NCBI GenBank assembly: GCA_964016985.1
Contig: OZ024830.1
Coordinates: 13,088,295-13,152,294, forward strand
DNA: 64,000 nucleotides
Direction of reading: 5' to 3'
Source: Anodontia alba
Taxonomy: Eukaryota; Mollusca; Bivalvia; Lucinida; Lucinidae
The position numbers and the translations under genes are program-made. Below the pieces are notes generated by a model, which was not told the origin of the DNA, did no database searches, and was given only the letters and a program-made list of their open reading frames with translations. Shown here piece by piece: positions 1 to 10,436 of the stretch. Each line of letters opens with the position of its first letter. Position 1 is the stretch's first letter.

Positions 1-1597
1 AACCTGTGCTGCCCTGGCAAACATGCTTTCTTTCTTGCCATTTGTAGCGATGACATGAAACAATACGTCTCCTTTCAGATGGGGTTTTAAGATAACAGTA
101 CAATGTGCTGTTTAACCTGAGTGAAGGAGGTGACCTTCCATAACTTATCTGTTAATGTCAAAATTTCCCCCACCCCCATACACACACATCCCTCTATGTG
201 GTAATGTGCCTCTACCTGGCCTCAGGCCTTTAAGCATGGATAAAATACAAGAATTCGTAAATTGTTTGGAGTGGCTTTGTTATGAAATTAAATGTTTCCT
301 TTCATTGACTTTGTTTGACTTCGGTACTTTGGTCAAAAAAAAATGCCACCTACCTACCCAAAAGTTTTAAACAGGGTTGGGTCAGGTGAAACAAACATAT
401 TTTCAAACATGGCCTCAGAGTGTCAGAACTCAAATGGTATGAAAGCTAGCTTTATGATTAGTCTAAAGTGTTACAAAACCTTTGGTAGATGGTAACAGTA
501 AAGAACAAGATTACTCCCAGGTACTGGATTACAAATTAATATAGCAAGTTTTACTGGTCACCTTTTTGCTGGACCAGGAAGCCAGTAATAAAGATTACTT
601 AATGCTGTGTTTGCGCTTTATGCAACAGTATATGGTACATTAATATGCTAATTAAATTAGTATCTTGTATTAACTGCAATTTGTTTGATAAAAGATTTTC
701 TTTTTTTTCATATTTTTTATGATGCAAATACATACATCTTATTGGCTTTTCTCAACAGATTTAATAAATTCCGTAATACATGAGCACTCATAAGATCTAT
801 GTATTCCAGGTATGCTGGGCCAAATGTTGTTGGCACACCGTTGATCCAAAGTTGCTTTAAAACATGGAAATCAAAATTATGCATACCAGTTGATATATGA
901 AGTCACATTTTGACAACATTTTTATCACTTTAGCAGAAACCGCAATAAACAAATTGCTGGTGTTGGCCCCATATTATCTCGTACAAAGATGTGCATGATT
1001 TGCATATTTTGTAAACTTGTGCCAACTTTATACAACAGAGCAAATAGAATTGTTTATTTCCAGTATTTTGCATAACGTTGGCTATTATTGTGCCAACTAT
1101 GACATTATTTTACTGACTAAAATAATTAGATTGATATCATGGTTGGCCCAACACTGAGCCAGCAAACACTGAGCCAGCATTGGACAGCCAACAGGAAACC
1201 ATCAGCCATAGAAACAACTCAATGCCAACGTTAGGCCAAAGCTGTCATGCTATCGGGATGTCATCATGTTGCATGTGGCATGAACAATTTACTATAAAAG
1301 CTTAATCCTCCTACACCCCTTGGCAGACTGGTTTGAAACTTAGTAGTTTAATTTCGAATTTCTGATTGGAAATCCAAGATAGCCACCATCTCAAATCTAT
1401 TTTGTGCTTCTTCTCCTGAACCAAAAGGCCAGTTGAATCCAAACTTGGTAGGAAGTTTTGGGGCAACTTGCAGATCAACAATAGCTAAAATTATTTAGAC
1501 CAGAAATCCAAACCATGCCGACCATCTTGAATATCTATTTTGCGCTTTTCCTGAACCAAAAAGCCAATTCAGGAAAAGAGATAAGCAGCATATCTGC
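1..1597. other. No gene seen; degenerate dispersed repeat near 800-1260
   Basis: I see no convincing coding exon here. Around 1130-1260 there are repeated words such as TTGGCCCAACACTGAGCCAG and GCCAACGTTAGGCC. The segment closes with GTCATGCTATCGGG, which resembles the end of the GGCCCAACGTTG repeat at 40920-41165 (GTCATGCTGTCTGGG). This is probably a decayed copy of the same dispersed element. The short ORF at 155-370 has no recognisable features and is not called. Confidence 0.4.
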
Positions 1598-3084
1598 TTA
1601 TTAGCTCCCCTGAGCTGTGCTCAGGATGAGCTAAAGTGATCACTTTTTGTCCATCTGATCGTCCATCTGTGCATACAAATGGGCATATATTGGGTAGGCA
1701 TCTAATTGGTACTTTACATAGTTTGCTTTAGTCTGTCAATGATTATGGAAATTTAACATTGAGTACCCAATAAGTGTCCATCTGTAAGAACGTCCAGTTG
1801 TCCGTCTTTTTTTCAAACAATAACTTGAATGTTGCTTGGATAGGGGCCTTTTAAAAAATAGCTAAAATTATGGTGATCTGCCTCTTGATTTGATTGACAT
1901 GGCAACAGAAAGCTCCCATAGACTAAGAATAGGAAAATGGTTAAATTGCATTTTCTCCATAACCTGTGAAGTGATGTAAACCATATTTGGCAGTTATGAT
2001 TATTGGATAATTTTCAACTCAGTTTATGTGTTTTATGACCAATGGCCATTTTGTTTGGTTGCTATGGCAACATTAAATTTGAAAAAAAAAAAAAAATAAA
2101 TAAATGATATCTCCAAAGCCACTGAAGCAGTAGGACTCTTTTGCTTGGGTAAGGATAATTTAAAATAACTAAAATTAGGGTGCTCTGCCTCTTGATTTGG
2201 TTGCCATGGCAAGTGAAAGCCCTCATAGATTTATAAGGGGTAAATGATTAAATGCAATAATGGGAAAATGATTAAATTGCATTTTCTTTATAACCATTGA
2301 AGTGATTTGAACCATTTTTGGCAATTATGATCCTTGGATGATTGTCTACCGAGTTTGTGTTTTATGACCAATGGCCATTTCTGTTTGGTTGCCATGGCAA
2401 CATTTAATTTCAAAAAATGATTTTTTTTTATAACATCTCCAAACCACTGAAGCAGTATGACTAATTTTGTACAATGTTGCTTGGGTAAGGATAATTCAAA
2501 ATAGCAAAAATTATGGTGATCTACCGCTTGATTTGGTTGTCATGGCAACAGAAAGCTCCCATAGACTTTTTATAGAAAAATGGTTAAATTGCATTTTCTT
2601 CATAAATAGTGAAGTGATGTGTACCATATTTGTCAGTTATGATCTTTGATGATTGTCTACCCAGTTTGTGCATTCCATGACCAGTGGCTATTTTGTTTGG
2701 TTTCCATGGAAACATTCAATGTAAAAAAAACCAAAACTTTTTTAATGACCACTACTTCAAAACCACTGTGGTGGTAGGACTCTAATTTGGTACAAATGTT
2801 AAATGGGTAAGGGCAATTGAAAATACCTAAAAGTCTGCCAATCTGCCTCTTAGTTTGGTTGCCATTGCAACAGAAAACTCCCAATGAGAAAATCGTTAAA
2901 TTGCATTTTCTCCATAACCAGTAAGTGATGTAAACCATATTTAGCAGCTATGATCATTGGATGATTGTCTACCCAGTTTATGTATTTTATTACCAATGAC
3001 CATATTGTTTGATTGCTAGGCAACATTAAATTCTAAAATAAGAATTTTTTAATTGACAGCTCCTCCAAAACAACAGTCAGCTCC
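1598..3084 (+). repeat. Left part of tandem-repeat-cored element, ~300 bp unit, about 4 copies
   Basis: The segment opens with a terminal-looking block (TTAGCTCCCCTGAGC at about 1600). It then holds about four diverged direct copies of a unit near 300 bp, from about 1800. Each copy carries TTGGTTGCCATGGCAACA, a run near AAATTGCATTTTCTCCATAAC, and ATGATTGTCTACCCAGTTTG. The right part of the same element resumes after the LINE insertion, at 9017-9715, and ends CTCAGGTGAGC followed by GGGCCTCTTGTTT. Small ORFs inside the units are by-products of the repeat. Confidence 0.75.
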
Positions 3085-3104
3085 TCCAAAACAACAGTGG
3101 CTGT

Positions 3105-3738
3105 CCTGAACCCCCTGGATCAGTCTGTGAAAAATGTGATATGGGTGATTTTGACCACCCTACACATGCTTGCAAAAATCAACCAAAGTGCGTGAACTGT
3201 CACAAAAATCATTTATCTAAATCAAATCAGTGTGAAATTTGGAAAAAAGAAAAAGAAATTATGAAAATTAAAGTTACACAAAAAATCATTTATTTGGAAG
3301 CTAAAAAAATTCAAGAAAACCAACCTGAAATTACCTTTGCAAAAGTTGTTCAATCCCTAAACACTAAACCTGAAACAAAAGAAACTTCTACCCAGTTTAA
3401 CGAAAAAGATTCTGTTATTAAAGCAAATTCAAAAGTCATTACTCCTACTCCAAAACCTAAACCTAAACCGGCATCTACTCATCAGTCCAGACCACCAACA
3501 AAATCTCAAAACACTTCACAAACAGTCGAATAAAGCAAGTGGATCCCAAAGATCCAGATCCAGGAACAGTACAGCTGATCAAAAAGGAAAAAATGGAAAA
3601 GAAAATGATAAAGAACCAAATCCATACAGTAAAGGGGGATCAGCCGATCCCATCAAGTTGGTCAATTGGTTTGATTCCATCGACAGCATGGAGTTAGAGA
3701 TTGACTCCTCCATGCTGTCGCAGACCCGAAAAAAATAA
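3105..3738 (+). pseudogene. LINE ORF1 remnant, zinc-knuckle RNA-binding protein (gag-like)
   Basis: The reading frame enters at the truncated 5' end and contains two Cys-His clusters. One is CEKCDMGDFDHPTHAC (about 3126-3173). The other is CVNCHKNHLSKSNQC, a CX2CX3HX6C knuckle, which follows directly. A lysine-rich then proline/threonine-rich linker comes next, ending at a stop near 3533. The downstream 200 bp keeps coding character in the +1 frame (serine/arginine-rich, then an acidic tail ending SMLSQTRKK before a stop at 3736-3738), so I infer a frameshift near 3520. In jockey-type LINEs this protein binds the element's RNA. The N-terminal part is missing because the insertion is 5'-truncated. 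Confidence 0.75.
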
Positions 3739-3780
3739 AAGGATTAAGTTCCTTATTTTAAAATCATCTCTCCATTCATC

Positions 3781-4373
3781 ATGGATAAAAAATCAATTAT
3801 TCAGTGGAACTGTCGAGGACTCGAAGCAAATTATAACGAAATTTTAATTTTAACAACACTACTTTCTCCGACTGTCTTTTGTCTCCAGGAAACCTTTTTA
3901 AAAACTACAGATAATATTAATTTTAAAAATTATAGTTTATATAATCATATCACAACTGAAAATCAGAAAGCATCAGGAGGTTCATCTATCCTTGTAAAAT
4001 CAAATGTTCCTCATAGACAGATAGATATAAATAGTAATTTACAAGCTGTTGCTGTAAATGTCACTCTGTCTAAATCCATAACAATTTGTTCTCTATATCT
4101 TCCTCCAAACTGTAAATTTTCTAAACACGATTTAGAAAATCTTATAAACCAGTTACCTCGTCCTTATTTGTTATTAGGTGACTTTAATAGTCACAGCAAA
4201 CTATGGGGTTTTCTGGATACAAATGACAAAGGAGAAATAATAGAAAATTTTATTTCAGAAAATGATTTTTGTTTATTTAACGATAAACAACCAACTTATC
4301 TACATTCTCCTACAAGAAATTATTTTGCTTTAGATTTGTCTATATGCTCTCAAAATATTTACTTAGATTTTGA
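3781..4373 (+). pseudogene. LINE ORF2 part 1, APE-type endonuclease domain (interrupted)
   Basis: The ATG at 3781 starts ORF2, 42 bases after the ORF1 stop. The protein begins MDKKSIIQWNCRGLEANYNE, a typical start for a LINE apurinic endonuclease. It then shows the catalytic-core words FCLQETFLK (Mg-binding Glu), GGSSILV and LLLGDFNSHSKLWG (the GDFN motif with Asp/Asn). The domain is cut after LDF at 4373 by an inserted DNA transposon. The missing C-terminal SDH motif is found on the other side at about 7097. This enzyme nicks target DNA for target-primed reverse transcription. The reading frame that continues past 4374 is transposon sequence, not endonuclease. Confidence 0.85.
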
Positions 4374-4784
4374 GAATTACAGTCAAAACGGCCCCAAGTC
4401 AAAACGGCCCCAAGTCAGAACGGCCCCCATTTGGTCAAAACGGCCCCATAGATTGGTCAAAACGGCCCCACATCCCAAAAATGAAGGTCAAAACGGCCCC
4501 AAGTCAAAACGGTCCCATTTCTTTTTTTTTTTTTTTTTTTTTTTTTTTTCTTGTAAATGCATAGACAACTAGACGGACAACTTAGTGTTTAGGAGTAGGA
4601 AATACTTGTAATGGCAAAATTATGTATATACTTGTAAACAACAATGAAACAGGTGAGTATTATGTTATGTACGCAATGAAATGTAATAAAATAAATGATA
4701 CTGAAAACAGAGTTTGTGTTTCGTTTTCTTTTGTTATAAACAAAAAGTTAATTGCAAATAAATACCATTTGATTATTATTATAT

Positions 4785-6420
4785 ACTCATATCATATCAT
4801 ATCATAATCGGATTTTTGATTAACATGCAAGGGCAACATCCACATCAGTGGGCCCCCTTCCAGATAGCTGACTTGCTGCACGCATGGCAGATCTCACACC
4901 AGATCTCCAGGTACGTCTATCATGAGGGTTGATATCCGAGAGCTTCCACTCTCTGCAATCCCTCCCTGTCAGCTGCTTCCATGTCATCTTGGGCCTCCCA
5001 GGCCCACGCTTTCCATCAACCTGTATGTCAAAGGCTGTCTTGACTGCACCACTAGAGCGTTCCACATGTCCATACCATCGTTTTCTCCTTCAGAATGCGG
5101 TCCAGATCCTCAATGCCAAGTCGCAAAAGTAGCTCATTGGATCTGGTGGTGACAATTTCTTGGGGTCTGACATTGCAGATCTGTCTGATCATTGCCCTGT
5201 CATTTCGCTGCAGACGCTGGAGGTTTGGCTTTGTCAATGTCTAAGTCTCACTGGCATGGAGCATAGCGCTCCGCACACAAGAGCTGTACACACGGCCACG
5301 TGTTTTGAAAGAGAGGTGGTGTGAAGAGAGAACTGGTAGCAGATCCTTGAACTTCTTCCAGGCGGTTTTCACACGTGTTGTGGTTGAAAGTTCACAGCCA
5401 CCTGCTGCTGAGAGCATGTCTCCTAGGTAGCAAAAGGAAGCTACCACCTCAAGCTTGTCATGTCCTACCTGGACCTCCTGTGGTCTGCCATCCAAGGGGC
5501 ATACAGTTCTCTGGCACCGTGTACATCTGTAGTCAGGGTCTTTTTTTCAAGCGCTTGAGCCCACTGCATTTCTTTTGCACCCAGTGCTTGCAGCCATTGC
5601 AGAAGATGCTGTTGCTGCCCACTCCAGTGCAACAGACGGCCCATGGAAACTCGCCTGAACTCTGTGGGGCATACGCAGACAAAAAGGGGTAACCACACTT
5701 TGGCCGTCTATGAGTTTCACTAAAATGATTCTGTCGGAGACTCTCTGAACCTCAAAAACTTTCTCTGTCCACTCTTCTGCGACAAACACTCCTACACCAG
5801 CAGTGCCATTGTCATTTCCTGACCAGTAGAGCTTGTACCTGGTGTCCTTGCCCTTGATTGTGCGACAGTTGCCACCACGGTATCTGGTCTCCTGAATGCA
5901 GCAGACATCCACTTTCCTGCGGGATAGTGTTTCCACTACCTCGCAAACTCTTCTTCTCAGGGTGTTCACATTGAGTGTTCCTCAGGTGCTTGCTTGATTC
6001 GCTACAATGGCCCGACCCTGCCTCCCACACCTGACAGGAGGCCAAGCCGGAGACGTTACCAACAGAACGTTGCTGTCTGTTGGCACCGCCTAACTCTGTA
6101 CCTTTTCTTCTGCTTTCCATGTAAGATTTTGGAACAACTGTTTTTACGGGATCGCCTGTCCTAGCTGACATCCCAACTCAAGTTCTTTTACGGAATCTGA
6201 GCATGTACGCCGTTCCCGCACTTTGCCGTTGTCCTTATAAAGAAAGGATCGTCCGCAAAACCACAATAGCTAGAACACCAAGCCATCGGTCTGTAAATGA
6301 TTGCTGCCTAGCTCTGCCACCTAGGTTGTGGCAGCCTCGTAACCCTGAAGGTGGGGAGGCAACTGTGATAGAGGGCAGCCTCACATTCCCCCACTCATAT
6401 TGAGTGTCACAGATGGATAC
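4785..6420 (-). pseudogene. RTE-like LINE, internally deleted (endonuclease N-terminus joined to RT C-terminal region)
   Basis: Read on the minus strand, 5969-5680 encodes an APE-endonuclease start with VDVCCIQETRYRGGN and GTAGVGVFVAEEWTEKVFEV. The frame then jumps to a Cys-rich PHD-like cluster, GVGSNSIFCNGCKHWVQKK (about 5630-5570). Next come the RT thumb/connection region (FCYLGDMLSAAGG, VRSAMLHASET, 5495-5241), LQRLQRNDRAMIRQI (about 5210) and a C-terminal tail with GPGRPKMTWKQLTGRDC (5065-4820). The RT palm with its catalytic Asp residues is absent, so this copy is internally deleted as well as frameshifted. The 3' end is a short tandem tail of ATGATAT units (4785-4806 on plus). The family name is by resemblance only. 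Confidence 0.8.
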
Positions 6421-6940
6421 AATTTTATGTCATATCCAGGACTGTACTAGTCTATAACAATAATCACAGAAGTGTGAAACGGGACCAAATTGAAGATATT
6501 TTCAAACTTCCTTGTTATTACCAAACTTTCTTTGCTTTTTAACGAGAAATAACCAATATCTATATTTTTAATTAGTGACATTTGCTTAGCCATCATATAT
6601 CATAATCAAGTCTGGATACTGGAATACTCGCATACTGCAACTCTATAGTGTTAAACAAAAACGGAATCTTGTTATTTATATTACTTATATTATTTATGTT
6701 ACTGCAATTTGAATAGTGAATAATAAAATGTGATTTGTGCATTTTTTTATTTGCCTTAACAGCTATTATGAATCAATCCGCGTCAGAAAGGATCAGCGTC
6801 CAAAAATGACCCCGTTTTCGACTATTTTCCCTACAAAAAACGTTAATATAAAGATTTATTCAGTTGAAATTGATTAGCGCTGAAAAATGCATTTACATAC
6901 ATTACTTTTTACTTAAATCCTAAGTCGAATTTGAGGCCAT
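6421..6940. other. AT-rich interior of the DNA transposon, no gene seen
   Basis: This stretch lies between the nested LINE and the right terminal GGGGCCGTTTTGAC array. It is AT-rich and has no reading frame I can assign. It probably belongs to the original interior of the non-autonomous transposon. Confidence 0.4.
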
Positions 6941-7071
6941 TTTTGGGGCCGTTTTTTGGGGCCGTTTTGACCAATTTGCAACTGCATTTGGGGCCGTTTT
7001 GACCAATTTGGGGCCGTTTTGACTTGGGGACGTTTTGACTTGGGGCCGTTTTGACCTGATACCGATTTTGA

Positions 7072-8838
7072 TTGGTCAGTTCTAGATGACCTTCATGGGA
7101 GCGATCATTTTCCAATTAAAATTGAATCGACAAATGAAGACCATCATTCCCGATGGAATTTGAATAAAGCAAACTGGGAGAATTTTAAATTTTATGGAGC
7201 TATGTAATGAAAAATTAAAACCTGAAATGTTTAAAACAGCAGATGATATACAAGCTTTTACTGATACGTTAATTCACATAGCCGAAAAATGTATTCCGAA
7301 GTCCTCGACACGTTCAAAAAGTAATAGACCTTGGTTTAATAACGATGTAAAAAATTCAATAAATAAAAGAAAATCTGCCTTACGAAAGTTCAATAGGCAG
7401 CCAACAAAAGAAAATCTAATCCATGCCAAACAAATGCGAGCAAAAGCTCGCAAGACAATAAAAACGGCTAAAAGAACATCTTGGCAGCAATACGTCTCCA
7501 AACTTAACTCTAGAACTCCAGCAAAGAAAATATGGGACATGATTCGAAAAATTACTGGCAAAAATAAAAATAACAAGCATCTCCATATTAAATCAAATGG
7601 AAATATATGCTCAACGACTAAAGATATTTCCAATGCACTAGGAGAGAATTTTCAGAAAAACTCTTCTAGTGCAAATTACTCGGAAAATTTTCAGAACATA
7701 AAACTAGAACGAGAGAAAGAGCATTTAAATTTTATGTCACTAAATCATGAAAAATATAATGTACCATTCACAGCTTCAGAATTATTAGATGCTCTTCATA
7801 AATCTCACGATACAGCTGCTGGTCCTGATGACATTCATTATCAAATTCTTAAACATTTACCCGATAACGCTTTAGAAACGTTATTAAATATTTTAAATGA
7901 TATTTGGATAACTGGAAAATTTCCAAAAGACTGGAGTAAAGCAAGGATTATACCTATACCAAAACCAAATAAAGATCATACTGAAGCTACTAACTATAGG
8001 CCTATTGCTTTGACAAGTTGTTTATGTAAAACAATGGAGAGAATGATTAATGATAGGCTGGTTTGGTTCTTGGAATCAAACCAGCTTATAACAAAATATC
8101 AAGCTGGATTCAGAAAAAATAACTGTACAAATGATCATTTGATTCGTTTGGAATCATTTATTTGTGATGCCTTTGTTAAAAAAGAACATGTCGTAGCTGT
8201 ATTTTTTGACCTTGAAAAAGCTTACGTACTACTTGGAAACATGGCATCATGAAAGATTTACATAAATTAGGCCTTAAAGGCCAATTACCACTTTTTATTA
8301 AAAATATTTTATCAGATCGAACATTTAATGTTCGAATAGGTAATACGTTATTGGACATATTTAAACAAGAACAAGGTGTACCACAGGGAAGCATTTTATC
8401 ACCTACCTTGTTTGGCATTAAAATTAATGATATTGTTAAATGTGTGAAAGACCTTGATTGTTCTCTTTTTGTTGACGATTTTTGGAATATTTATTAGGTC
8501 GAAAAATATGGAAACCATTGAATTCAAACTACAACGATGTTTAAATAATATAGAAGATTGGGCAACAGAAAATGGTTTCATATTTTCAAAAACAAAAACT
8601 CAATGCGTTCATTTTTGTCAGATACGATGGTGACATTTTAAAAAATGAACAAGCTCCATTCTGCATTCCTTGCAATGAACTTTTTACAGTCAAACATTTT
8701 CTTATCACTTGTGCAGAATTTAATTATATTCGCACAAAGTATTTTAATGTAAAAACTATAAAGGAACTTTTTGATAATATATCAACTAAGAAAATACTCG
8801 ACTTTCTTAAAGAGATCAGACTTTTTAATAAAATATAA
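7072..8838 (+). pseudogene. LINE ORF2 part 2, endonuclease end plus reverse transcriptase (frameshifted)
   Basis: Coding resumes with DWSVLDDLHGSDHFPI, giving the SDH endonuclease motif, then a long basic linker. RT motifs follow in order: AAGPDDIHYQILKHLP, WSKARIIPIPKPNKD, YRPIALTSCLCKTMERMI, YQAGFRKNNCTNDHLIRL, FFDLEKAY (first catalytic Asp), QGVPQGSILSPTLF, and CSLFVDDF (FVDD in place of YADD). A single-base deletion near 8225 breaks the frame after DLEKAY. Another break follows FVDD. Coding then resumes with IEDWATENGFIFSKTKTQC, followed by a deletion to the C-terminal CIPCNELFTVKHFLITC (CX2C...HX4C). No RNase H remains. The ATG at 7194 is internal, not a real start. Confidence 0.88.
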
Positions 8839-9016
8839 TTAGTATTTTTAATAAATTAAAATCATTGATACTTTATCTTTTTAAAATGAACACATCAATC
8901 CTAGATATTTTTAATTTCTCATTAAATAAAATCATCATATAATATAAAAATTATTAGACGCTATATGCCCTTTTAGGGTTGAGCATCTATAAATAAAATA
9001 TCCATCCATCCATTCA

Positions 9017-9715
9017 TCCAAAACAACAGTAAGCAGTGTTGCAAACTTCATTACTGCTTAGTAAAAGTCAATAGAACTGAGACTCCCATTTTCTAATCCA
9101 TAGCGAGTTCTTTGTTTCCAAAGGCAATCTTTTTTGACATTAATTATATTTCTCTGCCTCTGCTGTTTACATGTATAAAATCATGATATTGTTAAACAGT
9201 TCTTCAGAAACCATTTAGCAAATTTCCACCAAATTTCACATTGATCCTACTGTTGAATTCTTTTGAGTTGGGGTTTAACGACATGTCAACCCTTCTGGGT
9301 CATCTCCCAGAGAAAGGGTAAATGAAAGAAAGGGACAGGGAAAGGGAGAAGGAAGAAAGAGGAACAGGAATGAAAGTGAAGAAATAAAAACATTCCCCCT
9401 CTTTCCTTACCTGCTACAGAGATAGCAGACCTTGCCCAACTTTAAGCCAATGCCATTTGGATGCCTCAGTGACGTAAGATACACGACACCTTTTCCATCC
9501 CGGTTGAAATGTGATTAAGAGTTTGTTCAAATGATCATGCTCCAATGTCTTTCATGCCCATGTATTCTTCAAAACTAAGAACTGCTTACATGATGATCCT
9601 TTCATTAGTTGGCAATGATGGGATTGGAAAAATGTTGCATAACATTAGCATATCTGCAGTGGCTATGTCACTCAGGTGAGCAAGCCGTGGCCCATGGGCC
9701 TCTTGTTTTATGCTA
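9017..9715 (+). repeat. Right part of the tandem-repeat-cored element (split by LINE and SINE)
   Basis: After the LINE's duplicated target, the sequence matches 25640-25990 in order: AAATCATGATATTGTTAAACAG, TTTCACCAAATTTCA, TGTGATTNAGAGTTTGTTCAAA, and GGAAAAATGTTGCATAA. It ends TCAGGTGAGCAAGC...TGGCCCATGGGCCTCTTGTTTT. I take it as the right terminus of the element that starts near 1598. A SINE interrupts it at 9258-9502. Confidence 0.7.
9258..9502 (-). mobile_element. SINE-like element (family C), minus strand
   Basis: A 245 bp insertion inside the repeat is flanked by a 6 bp duplication, GTTGAA, at 9252-9257 and 9503-9508. On the minus strand it reads from GGTGTCGTGTATCTTACGTC through GGGCAAGGTCTGCTATC and a pyrimidine-rich body to CTCTGGGAGATGACCC and AAACCCCAACTCAAAAG. 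A diverged plus-strand copy is at about 13025-13312. I do not see a clear tRNA head, so SINE is inferred from size, duplication and repetition. Confidence 0.6.
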
Positions 9716-10087
9716 GTGTCAAGTCTAGACTTGCAGCTGTTTTGAAAATTAAGCACATCAGATATGCATAATGTTTTTCAGATACCAAACACACCTCAGT
9801 TTGATGTCTATCTGTTTTTACATTTCTCAGGAATCTGGACTTTGTTCTGTGTTTTCATGAATTTTACTGCTGCAACTGAATAACAAACCAGTCTAGACTA
9901 GACTTAGCATGCTGTAAAGCATTTTATGACAATGATCTTTCATCTCTTGAGGCTTAAGATTTTCAGACGATATATCCACCTGTGAAATATTTGACACTAC
10001 CCAGACAAATAACATTGTTTTCAGATCATCTGCCCTCATTCTAAAATGCCTGATTCATAGCAGTTTTGTTTTCTCTTTCTTTCTTTT
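9716..10087. other. No gene or clear repeat seen
   Basis: This is AT-rich unique-looking sequence between two repeat elements. I find no convincing reading frame or structure. Confidence 0.4.
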
Positions 10088-10436
10088 TATGCCCCCAAGG
10101 CAGGAGTGGGGCATATAGCATTTCACAACGTTACATCAGTATGTGTGTCTGTCACATTCCTAACAGGAGTCATAACCTGGATACCTTTTAATGGTAAGTT
10201 GTTGAAATCTGGTATGCTACTTACGCAGGCCTAACCTTTAAATCTGTGCTAGAGTTGCTCTTTGGTCATGCTCTAGGTTGGAACTTGGGGTCAATTTTTA
10301 AGTTTACATTCAAGTTTACATTGACATTTACGTCCAAGTTTCTTTTGGTGGTCATAACTAGGGTACCTTTTACGCTAGGAAATTGTCAAAGTTCTGTCAA
10401 AGGGGTATTGTTATTTGGTTCAAATTTGGTATGCTA
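10088..10436 (+). repeat. Tandem-repeat field, left portion (GGTATGCTACTTACCCAG unit)
   Basis: The segment begins with TATGCCCCCAAGGCAGGAG, a likely element end. Diverged copies of a unit follow, containing GTACCTTTTA, AGTTGAAATTTGGTATGCTAC and CTGTGCTAGAGTTGC. The same unit continues at 12527-13020 and 13313-13496 after insertions. Confidence 0.65.

Larger units (their letters stand above)
4374..7063. mobile_element. DNA transposon with inverted multi-copy GGGGCCGTTTTGAC ends, inserted in the LINE endonuclease
   Basis: The insertion is flanked by an 8 bp duplication, GATTTTGA, at 4366-4373 and 7064-7071; removing one copy restores LINE spacing. Its left end has about seven near-copies of GTCAAAACGGCCCC (4381-4516). 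Its right end has about six copies in the opposite orientation (6947-7054), so the ends are inverted arrays rather than a single TIR. An 8 bp duplication would fit hAT-like transposons, but I see no transposase. The interior is AT-rich, with a T-tract at 4521-4549 and a nested RTE-like LINE at about 4785-6420. Confidence 0.8.
3099..9016 (+). mobile_element. Jockey-like non-LTR retrotransposon (LINE), 5'-truncated, split by a DNA transposon
   Basis: The element carries an ORF1 remnant with Cys-His knuckles, then an ORF2 with an APE-type endonuclease, a reverse transcriptase and a C-terminal Cys/His motif. It ends in a short tandem tail (ATCCATCC...). A 14 bp target-site duplication, TCCAAAACAACAGT, flanks it at 3085-3098 and 9017-9030. 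The order ORF1 knuckles, endonuclease, RT fits the jockey/I group, but I cannot fix the clade by eye. The 5' end is truncated inside ORF1. A 2.69 kb DNA transposon splits the endonuclease domain, and the region after RT has an internal deletion that removed any RNase H. Confidence 0.9.

Noticed and set aside
4370..4572. ORF continuing the LINE endonuclease into QNGPKSKRP repeats
   Set aside because: The repeated peptide is the translated GTCAAAACGGCCCC transposon end and a T-tract, not endonuclease.
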